A DNA stretch of 64,000 nucleotides from assembly GCF_001990485.1 (NCBI RefSeq), contig NZ_LBFC01000018.1, positions 276,797 through 340,796 of the forward strand, read 5' to 3'. The notes beneath the pieces are model-generated. The model was given only the letters and a program-made list of their open reading frames with translations, was not told the origin of the DNA and ran no database searches. Origin of the DNA: Thermosipho affectus (GTDB lineage: Bacteria; Thermotogota; Thermotogae; Thermotogales; Fervidobacteriaceae). Shown here piece after piece: positions 1-8,877 of the stretch (position 1 is its first letter; the number at the start of each line of letters is the position of its first letter). Both the position numbers and the translations under genes were made by a program.

Positions 1-1862
1 AAAAAATAAAAGAGACGTATAAATTGGCATCTGTTGATCATTTTGAATTATTAGAATCTGAAAAAAAGGTTTTGGGAGGACTTTTAAAGTACTTAGAGTA
101 CACTTTAATGGATAGCAAGGTACCACAAAAACCCAAGAAATTAGAAAAAACAAAGTATATGGTCCTTGATTCAAAAACAGTGGATAATTTATCTCTTATT
201 CCCGGGGAAAAAGGTAAGAATCTTTTTGATGTGTTGAATCAGACCAAAACTTCAATGGGGGCAAGATTATTAAAAAAGTGGATTTTACAACCTTTAAAAG
301 ATAAAAATGAAATATTAGAAAGACAGGGGTTAGTAGAGGCTTTTTATAATGATCAATTACTTTTAAATGAGATAAGGGAGTATTTAAGCGGAGTTTATGA
401 TATTGAAAGAATTTTAACAAGGCTTAGCTATGGAAAGGTTTCACCAAAAGATTTGATATCTTTGAAAAACAGTCTTTTGTTGATTCCACATATTAAAGAA
501 GCTTTGAGCACAAATAAAAAATTGGAAGATTTTGCAAGTAACTTAGATGAATTTAGGGAAGTGGTGGTGTTTCTTGAAAGAGCATTATATGACGAACCAT
601 CAAACTCACCTGGTGATGGAAATGTAATTAAAGAGGGATATTCTGTTGAGTTAGATGATTACAGGAATTTATTGTTTCATTCTGAAGAAAGACTGAAAAA
701 ATTTCAAGAATTAGAAAGGCAAAGAACTGGTATTCAAAAGTTGAAAGTAGGATTTAATCAAGTGTTTGGATATTATATTGAAGTACCAAAAGGACAGATA
801 AAGAACGTTCCAGAAGATTATATAAGAAAGCAAACGTTGGTAAATTCAGAAAGATACATAACGCAGGAATTAAAAGAATTTGAGGAAAAAATAATGTCTG
901 CACGCGAGAAAGTAGAGCTTATAGAAAAAAGTTTATTTGAAGAAATACGTGTGAAACTTTTAGATTATGTGGAAAATTTAAGAGTACTTGCACAAAAACT
1001 TGCACAGCTAGATGTTGTAAGCAATTTCGCAATGGTGTCTAGACTGTATGGTTATACAAAGCCAGAATTTACAAATAGTGAATTTAGTGTAAAAAATGCA
1101 AGGCATGCTGTAGTTGAGAGATACATTTCAGATTTTATTCCCAATGATATTTACATGGATAAAAAAAGAAGAATGTATATTATTACGGGACCAAATATGA
1201 GTGGTAAGAGCACTTATATAAGGCAAGTTGGATTAATTGCCGTAATGGCTCAAATTGGATGTTTTGTACCAGGAGAAAATGTTAAACTTCCCATTTTTGA
1301 TAGAGTATTTACGAGAATGGGTGCAAGAGATGACATCTCAACTGGCAAAAGCACTTTTTTAGTTGAAATGAGTGAGGTAGCTTTGATTTTGGATAAAGCG
1401 ACAAGAGAGAGTTTAGTGCTTTTGGATGAAGTGGGGAGAGGTACAAGTACATTTGATGGAATAAGTATTGCCTGGGCGATGAGTGAATACATATATAACG
1501 AAATTGGGTGTAAAACAATATTTGCAACACATTTTACCGAATTAACGGAGCTTTCAGATGTGTATGAAGGAATAAAAAATTTAACAATAGCAGTAAAAGA
1601 AACAAACAATGGTGTGATATTTTTACATAAGGTTATTGAAGGAGTTGCAGATAGAAGTTATGGTATAGAGGTAGCACAAATTGCAGGTATTCCTGAAGGT
1701 GTTGTAGAGAGAGCACGTGAAATATTAGATGTAATCTCAAAGAAAAGTGAATTGGAAAAAAAAGTAAGTGTGTTAAAACAAGGACAACTAAAGAAAATAA
1801 AAAGTAAGAAAAAAATACCAAATGGACAACTTTCACTATTTGAGGGAGGTGTTAATGGTTGA
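1..1862 (+). CDS. mutS: DNA mismatch repair ATPase MutS (5' end outside window)
   Basis: The reading frame is open to the left edge, so this is the C-terminal three quarters of MutS. A full MutS is about 800 aa; some 620 codons are present. MutS binds mismatches as a dimer and recruits MutL through its ATPase. Visible are the core/lever region ([15 protein letters not shown]), the Walker [10 protein letters not shown] (nt about 1188), the Walker B/signature region [14 protein letters not shown], and the His of ATHFTEL. The last residues contain QLSLF, a classic sliding-clamp binding pentapeptide. The mismatch-reading N-terminal domain lies upstream. The stop overlaps the TTG start of the next gene as TTGA, so the two are translationally coupled. 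Identification is secure. Confidence 0.97.
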   Translation, partial: KIKETYKLASVDHFELLESEKKVLGGLLKYLEYTLMDSKVPQKPKKLEKTKYMVLDSKTVDNLSLIPGEKGKNLFDVLNQTKTSMGARLLKKWILQPLKDKNEILERQGLVEAFYNDQLLLNEIREYLSGVYDIERILTRLSYGKVSPKDLISLKNSLLLIPHIKEALSTNKKLEDFASNLDEFREVVVFLERALYDEPSNSPGDGNVIKEGYSVELDDYRNLLFHSEERLKKFQELERQRTGIQKLKVGFNQVFGYYIEVPKGQIKNVPEDYIRKQTLVNSERYITQELKEFEEKIMSAREKVELIEKSLFEEIRVKLLDYVENLRVLAQKLAQLDVVSNFAMVSRLYGYTKPEFTNSEFSVKNARHAVVERYISDFIPNDIYMDKKRRMYIITGPNMSGKSTYIRQVGLIAVMAQIGCFVPGENVKLPIFDRVFTRMGARDDISTGKSTFLVEMSEVALILDKATRESLVLLDEVGRGTSTFDGISIAWAMSEYIYNEIGCKTIFATHFTELTELSDVYEGIKNLTIAVKETNNGVIFLHKVIEGVADRSYGIEVAQIAGIPEGVVERAREILDVISKKSELEKKVSVLKQGQLKKIKSKKKIPNGQLSLFEGGVNG

Positions 1863-3541
1863 AGTTTAAGGATCTTCTTTTTAAAAGTTATATAAAAATC
1901 ATTGTTTTTGGATTGATTATTTTGTTTTTAGTACTTTCTTTATTTTATCTTTTTGTAAATTTTCGTATAAATAAACAGATTGAAGATATGTCCGTATCCT
2001 TTGTCAAAAATACCATGGAGATTTTTGAAAGAACTTTAAAGAGTTTTAATTGGTATTTGGATAAAGAGTTAGAATCATCTATTTCATATTTGGAAATGAA
2101 TCCAGATGAAGGAGAAAGAGTTTTAACTTTACTATTTTCAAAGGCCCCTTTCTATTTTAAACATGCATATATGGATATTTTAGATTTTAATGATTTAGAT
2201 AAAAAGTTGAGAGGAAAACTCAGTAAATCTGTAGATTATTATATTAAAAAAAATATCGTTAATGGAATTTTCAAAAATAATCTGTATATTAGGATAAATG
2301 ATAAAATATATGTTTTGAGAATGAGTTTGCCACTTGAGTTTCTAAAGGATACTTTTAGTGAGATAAATGATATGAGTAAAAATTTTAAATTTATATCTTC
2401 AGTTAACGTTTGTGATTCTTCTGGAATGCCCATTTCAAAAAGATTTCTTAAAACAGATTTAAGTGAAAAGGACTTAAAAAGAGTTTTTAGTGATAGTATT
2501 TTGCATATAAAAAAACAAAGAGGAATTTATACAATATATTATCCATGGAAATTTGAAAGTGAAAAAGAAGTTTTTGGACCTTTACTTTTAAGTGTGTCAT
2601 TTGACTTTTCGTATATATATAAAGTCCTTTTTTATATGTCGTTAATAATTGGCGGTGCAGTTTTAATAGGTATTTTGTTTTCTATAAAGCTTTCAAAGAA
2701 GATTTCTAGAAGATTATCTAGTTATTTTGAAAAATTGATTTCCAATATGAGAGAGTATAGAAAGACAAAGATATTTGATGTGAATAATTTTGAAGATTGT
2801 GAGATAGATGAAGTTAATGAATTAATACGTGAATATGAATATATGATAGAAGAAATGTCTGCAACATTTCAAGAATTAACTGCCATGAATGAAGAATTAG
2901 AAAATAGTTACAAAGAAATAGAACGTGTAAATGATGAGTTAGAATCGGCATATTTGGATTTTAGTATAAAACTTTCAAAAGTTGCAGAAGGATACGATGA
3001 AAATACAGGGAATCATATAGATAGAGTGGGGATTTTGTCGGCGTTTATAGCAGGAAAGATGGGGTTTTCAAGGGAAATGGTTTATAAGATAAGACATTAT
3101 GCACCATTGCATGATATTGGCAAGATTTTTGTTGATAGAAATATTTTAACGAAAAATGGAAAATTGACAGAAGAGGAATGGGAAGAGATGAAAAAACACA
3201 CGATATACGGTGCACGTTTAATTGGTGATAAACCACATTTTGAAGTTGCAAGGAATATAGCACTATATCATCATGAAAACTGGGATGGAAGTGGATATCC
3301 ATACGGCTTAAAGGGAGAGGAAATTCCTATTGAAGCTGCTATAGTTCATCTTGTAGATGTTTACGATGCACTTAGATCGGAAAGGCCGTATAAGAAGGCA
3401 TTTACACATGAAGAAGCTATGAAAATAATAATGGAAGGCGACAGAAGGACAAAACCAAAACACTTTTCTCCAAAAGTATTGGAGGTTTTTGTAAGGTGCG
3501 AAAAGACAATTAAGAAACTTTGGAAAAAGATTTATCAGTGA
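1859..3541 (+). CDS. Membrane HD-GYP domain phosphodiesterase
   Basis: This is probably a cyclic-di-GMP phosphodiesterase reading an extracytoplasmic signal. The order is a TM segment (residues about 12-34), an extracytoplasmic region of about 210 aa with no recognised fold, a second TM segment (about 252-275), a HAMP-like/coiled-coil stretch rich in NEELE repeats (about 310-375), and a C-terminal HD-GYP domain. That domain shows HDIGK (about 418), [11 protein letters not shown] (about 470) and the GYP signature itself. The start is TTG overlapping the mutS stop, with GGGAGGTG upstream. No GGDEF domain is attached. HD-GYP proteins generally hydrolyse c-di-GMP, but activity on this protein is inferred. 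Its 3' end overlaps the convergent AMMECR1 gene by 7 bp. Confidence 0.9.
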   Translation: MKFKDLLFKSYIKIIVFGLIILFLVLSLFYLFVNFRINKQIEDMSVSFVKNTMEIFERTLKSFNWYLDKELESSISYLEMNPDEGERVLTLLFSKAPFYFKHAYMDILDFNDLDKKLRGKLSKSVDYYIKKNIVNGIFKNNLYIRINDKIYVLRMSLPLEFLKDTFSEINDMSKNFKFISSVNVCDSSGMPISKRFLKTDLSEKDLKRVFSDSILHIKKQRGIYTIYYPWKFESEKEVFGPLLLSVSFDFSYIYKVLFYMSLIIGGAVLIGILFSIKLSKKISRRLSSYFEKLISNMREYRKTKIFDVNNFEDCEIDEVNELIREYEYMIEEMSATFQELTAMNEELENSYKEIERVNDELESAYLDFSIKLSKVAEGYDENTGNHIDRVGILSAFIAGKMGFSREMVYKIRHYAPLHDIGKIFVDRNILTKNGKLTEEEWEEMKKHTIYGARLIGDKPHFEVARNIALYHHENWDGSGYPYGLKGEEIPIEAAIVHLVDVYDALRSERPYKKAFTHEEAMKIIMEGDRRTKPKHFSPKVLEVFVRCEKTIKKLWKKIYQ

Positions 3542-4053
3542 TATCTTTGTACTGTGAATTTATATATTTCGAAATTTTCTGAATATATACCTGCTTTTAG
3601 TTTTGCAATTCTTATTTGTTCATCTGTTGAATTAACACCTTCTATATTTGGAAGTAGAAGCCCTCTTCTGTTCCCTTGTTTTACTATTATTCCATATTTT
3701 TTTGGATCAAGTTCTTTAATTGAGTTTACTTTTTCTATTTCACTTAGCACATCTACAGATACAATAATTGAACCAAGTTCTTTTTTTGAAAGTGGTAAAA
3801 ACCTTGGGTCTTGTGTTGCAGCAGCGATTGCATTATTTCTTATTTCTAGAGCAAGATTTTCTTGAGTAGGTTTAAACGTTCCTATACAACCCCTTAAATT
3901 TCCATCTGTAGTATGTAGAGTTACAAAACAGCCCGCTTTTTTTTCGAATAATTCTTTTGGCAATGAGTTGTCCGGATTTATTATCTTTGAATATAAAACA
4001 TAATTTTCTATTACCTTTATTGCCCATTTTACATATGGATGTTCTCCAATCAT
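3535..4053 (-). CDS. AMMECR1 domain protein
   Basis: The 172-aa protein is essentially one AMMECR1 domain. The family signature LRGCIG is at residues 53-58, followed by the conserved [12 protein letters not shown] block and the VDVLS strand. AMMECR1 proteins occur in archaea, many anaerobic bacteria and eukaryotes. Their biochemical role is not firmly established. Radical-SAM/MEMO neighbours are common elsewhere, but none is adjacent here. It is the last gene of a five-gene minus-strand operon and overlaps its upstream neighbour by 4 bp (ATGA). The domain call is firm and the function unknown. Confidence 0.92.
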   Translation of the reverse strand: MIGEHPYVKWAIKVIENYVLYSKIINPDNSLPKELFEKKAGCFVTLHTTDGNLRGCIGTFKPTQENLALEIRNNAIAAATQDPRFLPLSKKELGSIIVSVDVLSEIEKVNSIKELDPKKYGIIVKQGNRRGLLLPNIEGVNSTDEQIRIAKLKAGIYSENFEIYKFTVQRYH

Positions 4054-4559
4054 AGTTGTCCACCTTTCGAGCGGAGAAATAAATCTATTATAAGTCTAAC
4101 TTCGCCGATACCTATACCAAATTTTTTAGCAATTTCTGCTTCACTAGTACCGTTGTTGTAAAGTTCGATTATTTTTTCTTCCATTGTTTTTTCTGTTTTT
4201 GGTTCTTTTTTTATTTCATTTTTTTCTTCTAGAATTATTTTTTCTTCTTTGATTATATTTTCCTGTGTTTTTTGTCTATTTTTTTCTTTTAATTGAGACA
4301 TATCCAAAAGTACCTTTGAATAAAGGTCGTTAATTTCAGAAATTAAATCGTTGACTTCTTTCATTTTTTGTTCTAATATTTCCAACTTTGAATCAACAAA
4401 AGTTTTTACCCGTCCCATTAACTGGATGAGACGTTCTTCATCTTCTTTCAACTTTTCGGGTTGATTTTTGGTAGAATACAGATGCACAAGGTATGTTCCC
4501 CATGCAAACGAAACACTAAAGATAGTTGATAATAGCACTAGCCATTCAACAAAACTCAT
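4050..4559 (-). CDS. Membrane-anchored coiled-coil protein with C-terminal HTH-like segment
   Basis: This 169-aa protein has one N-terminal TM segment (residues about 4-26). A charged, predicted coiled-coil region follows (about 35-120, many K/E, Q and I/L heptads). The C-terminal segment (about 130-165) contains SEAEIAKKFGIGIGEVRLII, which resembles the helix-turn-helix tail of DUF6115/DUF2802-type proteins. I do not know its function. It overlaps both neighbours by 4 bp, indicating tight co-translation with the membrane protein upstream and AMMECR1 downstream. It could link an envelope event to a DNA- or protein-binding tail, but that is speculation. Confidence 0.75.
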   Translation of the reverse strand: MSFVEWLVLLSTIFSVSFAWGTYLVHLYSTKNQPEKLKEDEERLIQLMGRVKTFVDSKLEILEQKMKEVNDLISEINDLYSKVLLDMSQLKEKNRQKTQENIIKEEKIILEEKNEIKKEPKTEKTMEEKIIELYNNGTSEAEIAKKFGIGIGEVRLIIDLFLRSKGGQL

Positions 4560-5131
4560 CTTTTCCCTCCATAGATTACCGTTGGAAAATTTTTAAGTGT
4601 ATTTCCAGACCAATAGAGTTTGTTTTTAATTATACTAGTTGGGGTAGGTTGAGCAGATATCAGAACACTTTCTTTTGGGATATATACTATAAATGAAGAA
4701 TTTTCATTTGGATTTATTTGTATGTTGCCTAAACTTAATGTGTATTTGTTGTTGCCTATTGTGACTAGGTTTTCTATTACGGCAATTTCTTGTATTTCTA
4801 AGATTCCTGCCCTTTCTGAGGCAGAGTTTTTGTACATTTTTACACTCATGTTTTTTCCGATTTCTTCTGATATCTTTTTGAAATAATCAAGAAAGGTAGC
4901 AGATGAATTTTGTGTATAACTTACTTTGTAGTTTTCCATTTCCTTTGGATCGTTAAAAGAAAGCCCTGCAATGGTTGTTATAGTTGCAGCGTTTGAATAA
5001 TCAGTTTCAATGATAGTTTGATAATATGTGATATCGAATTTTGGTTTTCGATTAAATATTGTGAAAAAATCAAATATTAAAAATGCTACTATCATGAAAA
5101 GTAATATGTAAAACAAAGTTTTGTTTTGCAA
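4556..5131 (-). CDS. Single-pass membrane protein of unknown function
   Basis: The protein has 191 aa with an N-terminal TM anchor (residues about 6-27) and a hydrophilic remainder probably outside the cytoplasm. That part contains alternating hydrophobic strands and a region carrying NSASERAGILEIQEIAVIE. No enzyme motif or lipobox is visible, and I do not recognise the family. It sits 5 bp downstream of ttuA and overlaps the coiled-coil gene by 4 bp. The start ATG is preceded by a weak purine-rich site (AAGGATAAGGGGG in the mRNA sense). Conservation of the gene order with the AMMECR1 gene would be the best clue to its role. Confidence 0.7.
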   Translation of the reverse strand: MQNKTLFYILLFMIVAFLIFDFFTIFNRKPKFDITYYQTIIETDYSNAATITTIAGLSFNDPKEMENYKVSYTQNSSATFLDYFKKISEEIGKNMSVKMYKNSASERAGILEIQEIAVIENLVTIGNNKYTLSLGNIQINPNENSSFIVYIPKESVLISAQPTPTSIIKNKLYWSGNTLKNFPTVIYGGKR

Positions 5132-5136
5132 AAAAA

Positions 5137-6000
5137 TTACCCCCTTATCCTTTCTTTAGTTCTACAAAATTTACATATGTTACTAGTCGTTGGATATCCA
5201 CATTTTTCGCAAAATTTTATTTCTATTTTTTCTTCAGGTAAGAATTTTTTCATCTCTAAAATGCTGTATACGATGTTTAATTTTTGATCCCTAGAAAACT
5301 CTATGTTTGTTTTGAATTTTTTTTGTGTGCTTTTTAGAGAGTTTGGGCAAGCACAACCGATATATGGAAGAGATTTTAGTTTTGTGTATGTTAAAATTTC
5401 TTCTTCTGTTAAAAAGTACAATGGTTTAATCCTTCCAACTAGTTTTTTTTCTTTTATTGTAGGTGTTAAGGGACCTGTTCTTTGAAGTTGTGTTATGTTT
5501 TTGTTGAACATGTTGTTGAATATGAAAAAGACCTCATCATCTAAATTATGACCTAAAACCACATAATCAAAATCATTTTCGAATGCGTATTTGTTTAATA
5601 TATATCTTCTTATCATTCCACAGTATGAGCAAGGTTTATATTTTATATCCATTATTGTAAACCCTTCTTCTTTTTCTAAATCGTATATAGTTAACTTTTC
5701 ATTTGTCATCTGTGTGATTTTTAGTGCTATTTCTTCGGATTTTTCGGTAAATACGGGGATTCCAAGTCGTATAAAAAAGTATTCTATTTTTAAATTGAAT
5801 TTTTCTTTTAATTTTGAAAGAATGTAGCTTACTGCTACAGAATCCTTTCCACCTGAAATTGCAACAAGTAATTTTTTATTTTTGATTTTGTATTTATCCA
5901 AAAATTTTCCTATTTTTCTTTCAAAGTATTCCACAAAATGGTCTTCGCAAAGTCTTGGTGATTTGAAAATAGCTTTTTTCTTACAATGTTGACATTTCAT
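5137..6000 (-). CDS. ttuA: tRNA 2-thiolation enzyme TtuA (Fe-S PP-loop ATPase)
   Basis: TtuA adenylates and thiolates U54 of tRNA to 2-thio-ribothymidine, a modification that stabilises tRNA at high temperature. The 287-aa protein has an N-terminal zinc site (C3, C6, C18, H21), the PP-loop SGGKDS at residues 49-54, and a GHNLDDE motif. Cysteines C124, C127 and C216 are spaced like the [4Fe-4S] ligands of characterised TtuA. A C-terminal zinc ribbon uses C264, C267, C276 and C279. The start is placed at the ATG giving MKCQHC, because GGGAGG lies at correct spacing. A longer frame to 6027 is open but lacks a site. It lies 13 bp after the cysteine desulfidase-like gene, which may supply sulfide. 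Confidence 0.92.
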   Translation of the reverse strand: MKCQHCKKKAIFKSPRLCEDHFVEYFERKIGKFLDKYKIKNKKLLVAISGGKDSVAVSYILSKLKEKFNLKIEYFFIRLGIPVFTEKSEEIALKITQMTNEKLTIYDLEKEEGFTIMDIKYKPCSYCGMIRRYILNKYAFENDFDYVVLGHNLDDEVFFIFNNMFNKNITQLQRTGPLTPTIKEKKLVGRIKPLYFLTEEEILTYTKLKSLPYIGCACPNSLKSTQKKFKTNIEFSRDQKLNIVYSILEMKKFLPEEKIEIKFCEKCGYPTTSNICKFCRTKERIRG

Positions 6001-6013
6001 AAAGTACCTCCCT

Positions 6014-7207
6014 TTAGCATTTTCCAATGAAATCTAATACATCACGGTCAAATTGTTTAACAGAATTTGTAAGTTTTCCCACTCTTCTTATTGTCTCTTC
6101 CACATCTTCTGCAACTATTCCATTTCCACATGGAACGTCTATATTGTGTAAAGCTAAGTTGCTTACTTGTAGAGCAGTAAGAGTACCAGTTATAGCTTTA
6201 AGTGCACATCCTCTTTTGGCACCATCACACGTTAATCCAAAGAGTGTACCTAAAGTATCATTTATTGCATTTTTTATTTGTTTTTTATTCCCATTGTTTA
6301 TATAAGTTAATCCTGCTGCAGCCCCTGCTGCTGAAATGGTTCCAGCACCGCAGATGGGGGTTAAAAGTCCTGTGTATGCCTTTATATATATTGTAACTAG
6401 TATACTTAATAGTGTGGCTTTTAATAATTTGTCTTTTGAAACTTTGTCTTTATATAAAGCAAGTGGTAGTATACAGGACAAACCTTGATTTCCACTTCCA
6501 GCCACCGTCATTACAGGTTTCAAAGCACCACTCATTCTTGCATCTACACCTGCACTTACATACTTTACATACTCATTTATTGCGGCATTTGAGAAGTTTC
6601 CTTCTGTGTTTATTCCAAATTTTGCAATTTCCAGATTCATTTCAATGGCTTTTTCAACGAAGTCTAAGATATCTGTATCTGGATTTTCTATGTAATCTAA
6701 AATCTTATCTATGGAAAAGTTTTTAATTTTTTCTATGCTCGTTTTTTTAGGATTGAATTTTTCATTTTTAATTACTTTGCCATCAATCACTATTTTTGCA
6801 ATGTTATCGTGTTTTCCCTCAATAAGTATCTGTACATTGTTATCTGAGATTATAGTTGTATCCACAAAAAGGTAATTTTTTTCGTTAAGAGAGATTTTTA
6901 CTAAATTTTTTATTTTCATAGCACTTTCCAAACATTTTGGATTTATATTTTTTAAAACTTCTAAACCTTTTTTTGCATCTCCACATATGTATCCCAAAGA
7001 TGCTGCAAGTTCAAGCCCAAATATATCTGTGCCTGGTATATTTACTACCAAACCATTTTTATACGTATTCTTATCCAAAGATATTTCTATTGCTTTTAAT
7101 TCACCTGTTGAATGCTCTTTTCCAACTGCTGTCGAAAGTGCGATTGCTATAGGTTCTGTGCAACCATATGCAGGTTTAACTTGGTCAAAAAAAATTTCTT
7201 TTAGCAT
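6014..7207 (-). CDS. L-cysteine desulfidase / UPF0597 family Fe-S enzyme
   Basis: The 397-aa protein matches the UPF0597/CyuA (YhaM) and L-cysteine desulfidase family. These are Fe-S enzymes splitting cysteine to sulfide, ammonia and pyruvate. Characteristic segments are YGCTEPIA (C16), SGNQGLSCILPLA, PICGAGTISAAGAAAG (C286) and LTCDGAKRGCALK (C327, C334). The cysteines are the expected cluster ligands, so the catalytic set appears intact. The domain is distantly related to the L-serine dehydratase alpha chain, and a dehydratase role cannot be excluded. It is first in the operon, preceded by an extended -10 promoter at 7229-7234 and an AAAGGGGG ribosome site, and it directly precedes ttuA. 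Confidence 0.88.
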   Translation of the reverse strand: MLKEIFFDQVKPAYGCTEPIAIALSTAVGKEHSTGELKAIEISLDKNTYKNGLVVNIPGTDIFGLELAASLGYICGDAKKGLEVLKNINPKCLESAMKIKNLVKISLNEKNYLFVDTTIISDNNVQILIEGKHDNIAKIVIDGKVIKNEKFNPKKTSIEKIKNFSIDKILDYIENPDTDILDFVEKAIEMNLEIAKFGINTEGNFSNAAINEYVKYVSAGVDARMSGALKPVMTVAGSGNQGLSCILPLALYKDKVSKDKLLKATLLSILVTIYIKAYTGLLTPICGAGTISAAGAAAGLTYINNGNKKQIKNAINDTLGTLFGLTCDGAKRGCALKAITGTLTALQVSNLALHNIDVPCGNGIVAEDVEETIRRVGKLTNSVKQFDRDVLDFIGKC

Positions 7208-7228
7208 AAAAATCCCCCTTTCAAAAGA

Positions 7229-7258
7229 ATTATACCATATGATAAAATAATATGATAA
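7229..7258 (-). promoter_or_regulatory. Promoter for the desulfidase-ttuA operon
   Basis: On the minus strand TATAAT (7229-7234) is preceded by TGG, giving an extended -10. An imperfect -35 TTATCA lies 18 bp upstream. It sits about 22 bp before the start codon in the divergent intergenic region. Confidence 0.55.
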
Positions 7259-7273
7259 TTAGGAGGTGAAAAC

Positions 7274-8836
7274 ATGAAAAAGTCTATAGTGTGGATGTTT
7301 TTGATAATTTCTTTAATTTCTATTTCCATGAGTATTTCAGATGCAAAGAAATTACCAGATGGGACAGATGTTTTGATTAGGGGAATTGTAACAGTAGAAC
7401 CAGGCCCATTTGATGTTAATATCATATTTGTTCAAGATGAGAGTGCGGGTATTAATGTGTATCTTAAAGGTGGGTATTTTGAGAAAGTTAAGCGTGGGGA
7501 TTTAGTTGAGGTTAAAGGTTATTTGTGGACACATAGATTAAATCGGGAAATAGTAGTGAGTAAAAATGGCGTTAAGGTGATTTCAAGTGATAATGAATTG
7601 CCAGAGCCATTAAAAATAAAAACTGTTGATATTAACGATGAATCACTTCAAGGGCTATTCGTTGAAGTTGAAGGAAAAGTTGTGAGTATTGAAAAAGGGG
7701 ATACGCGAAAGATATACATTGATGATGGTAGTGGAAAGGGTATGGTCTTTATAAGGGAAAACACAGGAATATTGACTTCGTATTTTAGAGTTGGAATGAA
7801 AATGAAGGTAAAAGGTGTACTTGGAAGATATCAAGCATTTTTTGAGCTTTGGCCAAGGGGAATGGAAGATATAGAAGCTGGAGATGTTTTTCCACCAGAG
7901 GTAGGATCCGTATTTTTGAAGAATAACAAAGTTTATGTGGTTTTTAATGAACCTGTAGATTCAACAAGTGTGAATGATAATAAAACTGTTAGAATTTCAA
8001 ATGTTGAAATTAAAGGACATGAAATGTTCTTTAACAACAGAGTAATAATTTTGGATGCTGGTGTTGAAAAACCTGAAAAGATAATGATAAGATTTATAAG
8101 AGATATTAATGGAAATAAAATGGGGTCAAAAATATTATCGATTGATCCAAAAAAAGATATTTTTGAAAATAGAGTTTTATTCGATGAAGGACATGGTCAA
8201 CAAGCGGGGAATGCCGATTGGGTAATTAATGGGGCATATTCTAAATTTGCAAACTCTATAGATGGGTATGTAAAAGGTACAAAGGAAAAACTTTCCTTTG
8301 AACTTTTAAGCTTATACAAGGTACTTGTAATTCCAGAACCTAACAAACCATTTGATAAGACAGAAGTACAGGCAATTGTAAAATTTGTGGAAAATGGTGG
8401 AGGGTTATTCCTTATAGCTGACCATGGTGGATCAGATAGAAACCATAACGGGTGGGATTCTCCAAAAATATTTAATCAATTTGTTAAAAAGTTTGGTTTT
8501 GTATTTTCGGAAGATAATATCCAAGAAGAACCTTTAAGATATATATATGAACATTATATAACAAGTGGTGTAGAAAAAGTAGGTGTATGGGCAGGAAGTA
8601 CGATAAAAATTTTATCAGATAAGGTAAAGGTTTTAATAGCAGATAGATTTAAAAAGCCGTTTTTAGTTGTTTCAACTTTTGGAAAAGGAAAAGTAGTGGC
8701 AATTGGTGATAGCTCACCTTTTGATGATGGTACCGGTGATAGAAATGATATTTTACACAATGGTTGGGATTATGGAGATGATGCAAAACTTGCTATTAAC
8801 ATAGTTAATTACTTGAAGAATGATAATATAAAGTAA
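7274..8836 (+). CDS. Exported OB-fold protein with GATase-like C-terminal domain
   Basis: A signal peptide (residues 1 to about 24) precedes 520 aa. Residues about 28-115 and 118-195 look like two OB-fold modules of the kind attached to secreted nucleases (LIRGIVTVEPGPF; VEVEGKVVSIEKGD). A short Ig-like segment (about 210-280) follows. From about 300 onward lies a glutamine-amidotransferase-like Rossmann domain: VLFDEGHGQQ, LLSLYKVLVIPEP, ENGGGLFLIADHGG and GKGKVVAIGDSSPFDD. Such domains often lack catalysis and bind ligands, and no clear Cys nucleophile is seen at the elbow, so I would not call it an enzyme. AGGAGGTG precedes the ATG. It is transcribed alone and ends at a bidirectional terminator. 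Confidence 0.78.
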   Translation: MKKSIVWMFLIISLISISMSISDAKKLPDGTDVLIRGIVTVEPGPFDVNIIFVQDESAGINVYLKGGYFEKVKRGDLVEVKGYLWTHRLNREIVVSKNGVKVISSDNELPEPLKIKTVDINDESLQGLFVEVEGKVVSIEKGDTRKIYIDDGSGKGMVFIRENTGILTSYFRVGMKMKVKGVLGRYQAFFELWPRGMEDIEAGDVFPPEVGSVFLKNNKVYVVFNEPVDSTSVNDNKTVRISNVEIKGHEMFFNNRVIILDAGVEKPEKIMIRFIRDINGNKMGSKILSIDPKKDIFENRVLFDEGHGQQAGNADWVINGAYSKFANSIDGYVKGTKEKLSFELLSLYKVLVIPEPNKPFDKTEVQAIVKFVENGGGLFLIADHGGSDRNHNGWDSPKIFNQFVKKFGFVFSEDNIQEEPLRYIYEHYITSGVEKVGVWAGSTIKILSDKVKVLIADRFKKPFLVVSTFGKGKVVAIGDSSPFDDGTGDRNDILHNGWDYGDDAKLAINIVNYLKNDNIK

Positions 8837-8844
8837 AATTTTTA

Positions 8845-8872
8845 CAATTGGGAGAAGTACTTCTCCCAATTG
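8845..8872. terminator. Bidirectional terminator between convergent genes
   Basis: This is a perfect 28-bp palindrome (arms CAATTGGGAGAAGT and its complement) with A/T-rich flanks on both sides. It lies between the OB/GATase gene and the FGGY kinase gene, which converge here. Confidence 0.85.
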
Positions 8873-8877
8873 TTTAT

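Noticed and set aside
1250..1609. Open frame of 119 codons on the minus strand inside mutS
   Set aside because: It lies wholly opposite conserved MutS ATPase motifs, has no ribosome site and low-complexity Leu/Ser-rich content. It is an antisense shadow.
8845..8872. Perfect palindromes considered as CRISPR or mobile-element ends
   Set aside because: The perfect palindromes here, at 10485, 38900 and 54124 each occur once, lie exactly at gene ends and carry T tracts. They are terminators with no repeated spacers or target duplications.
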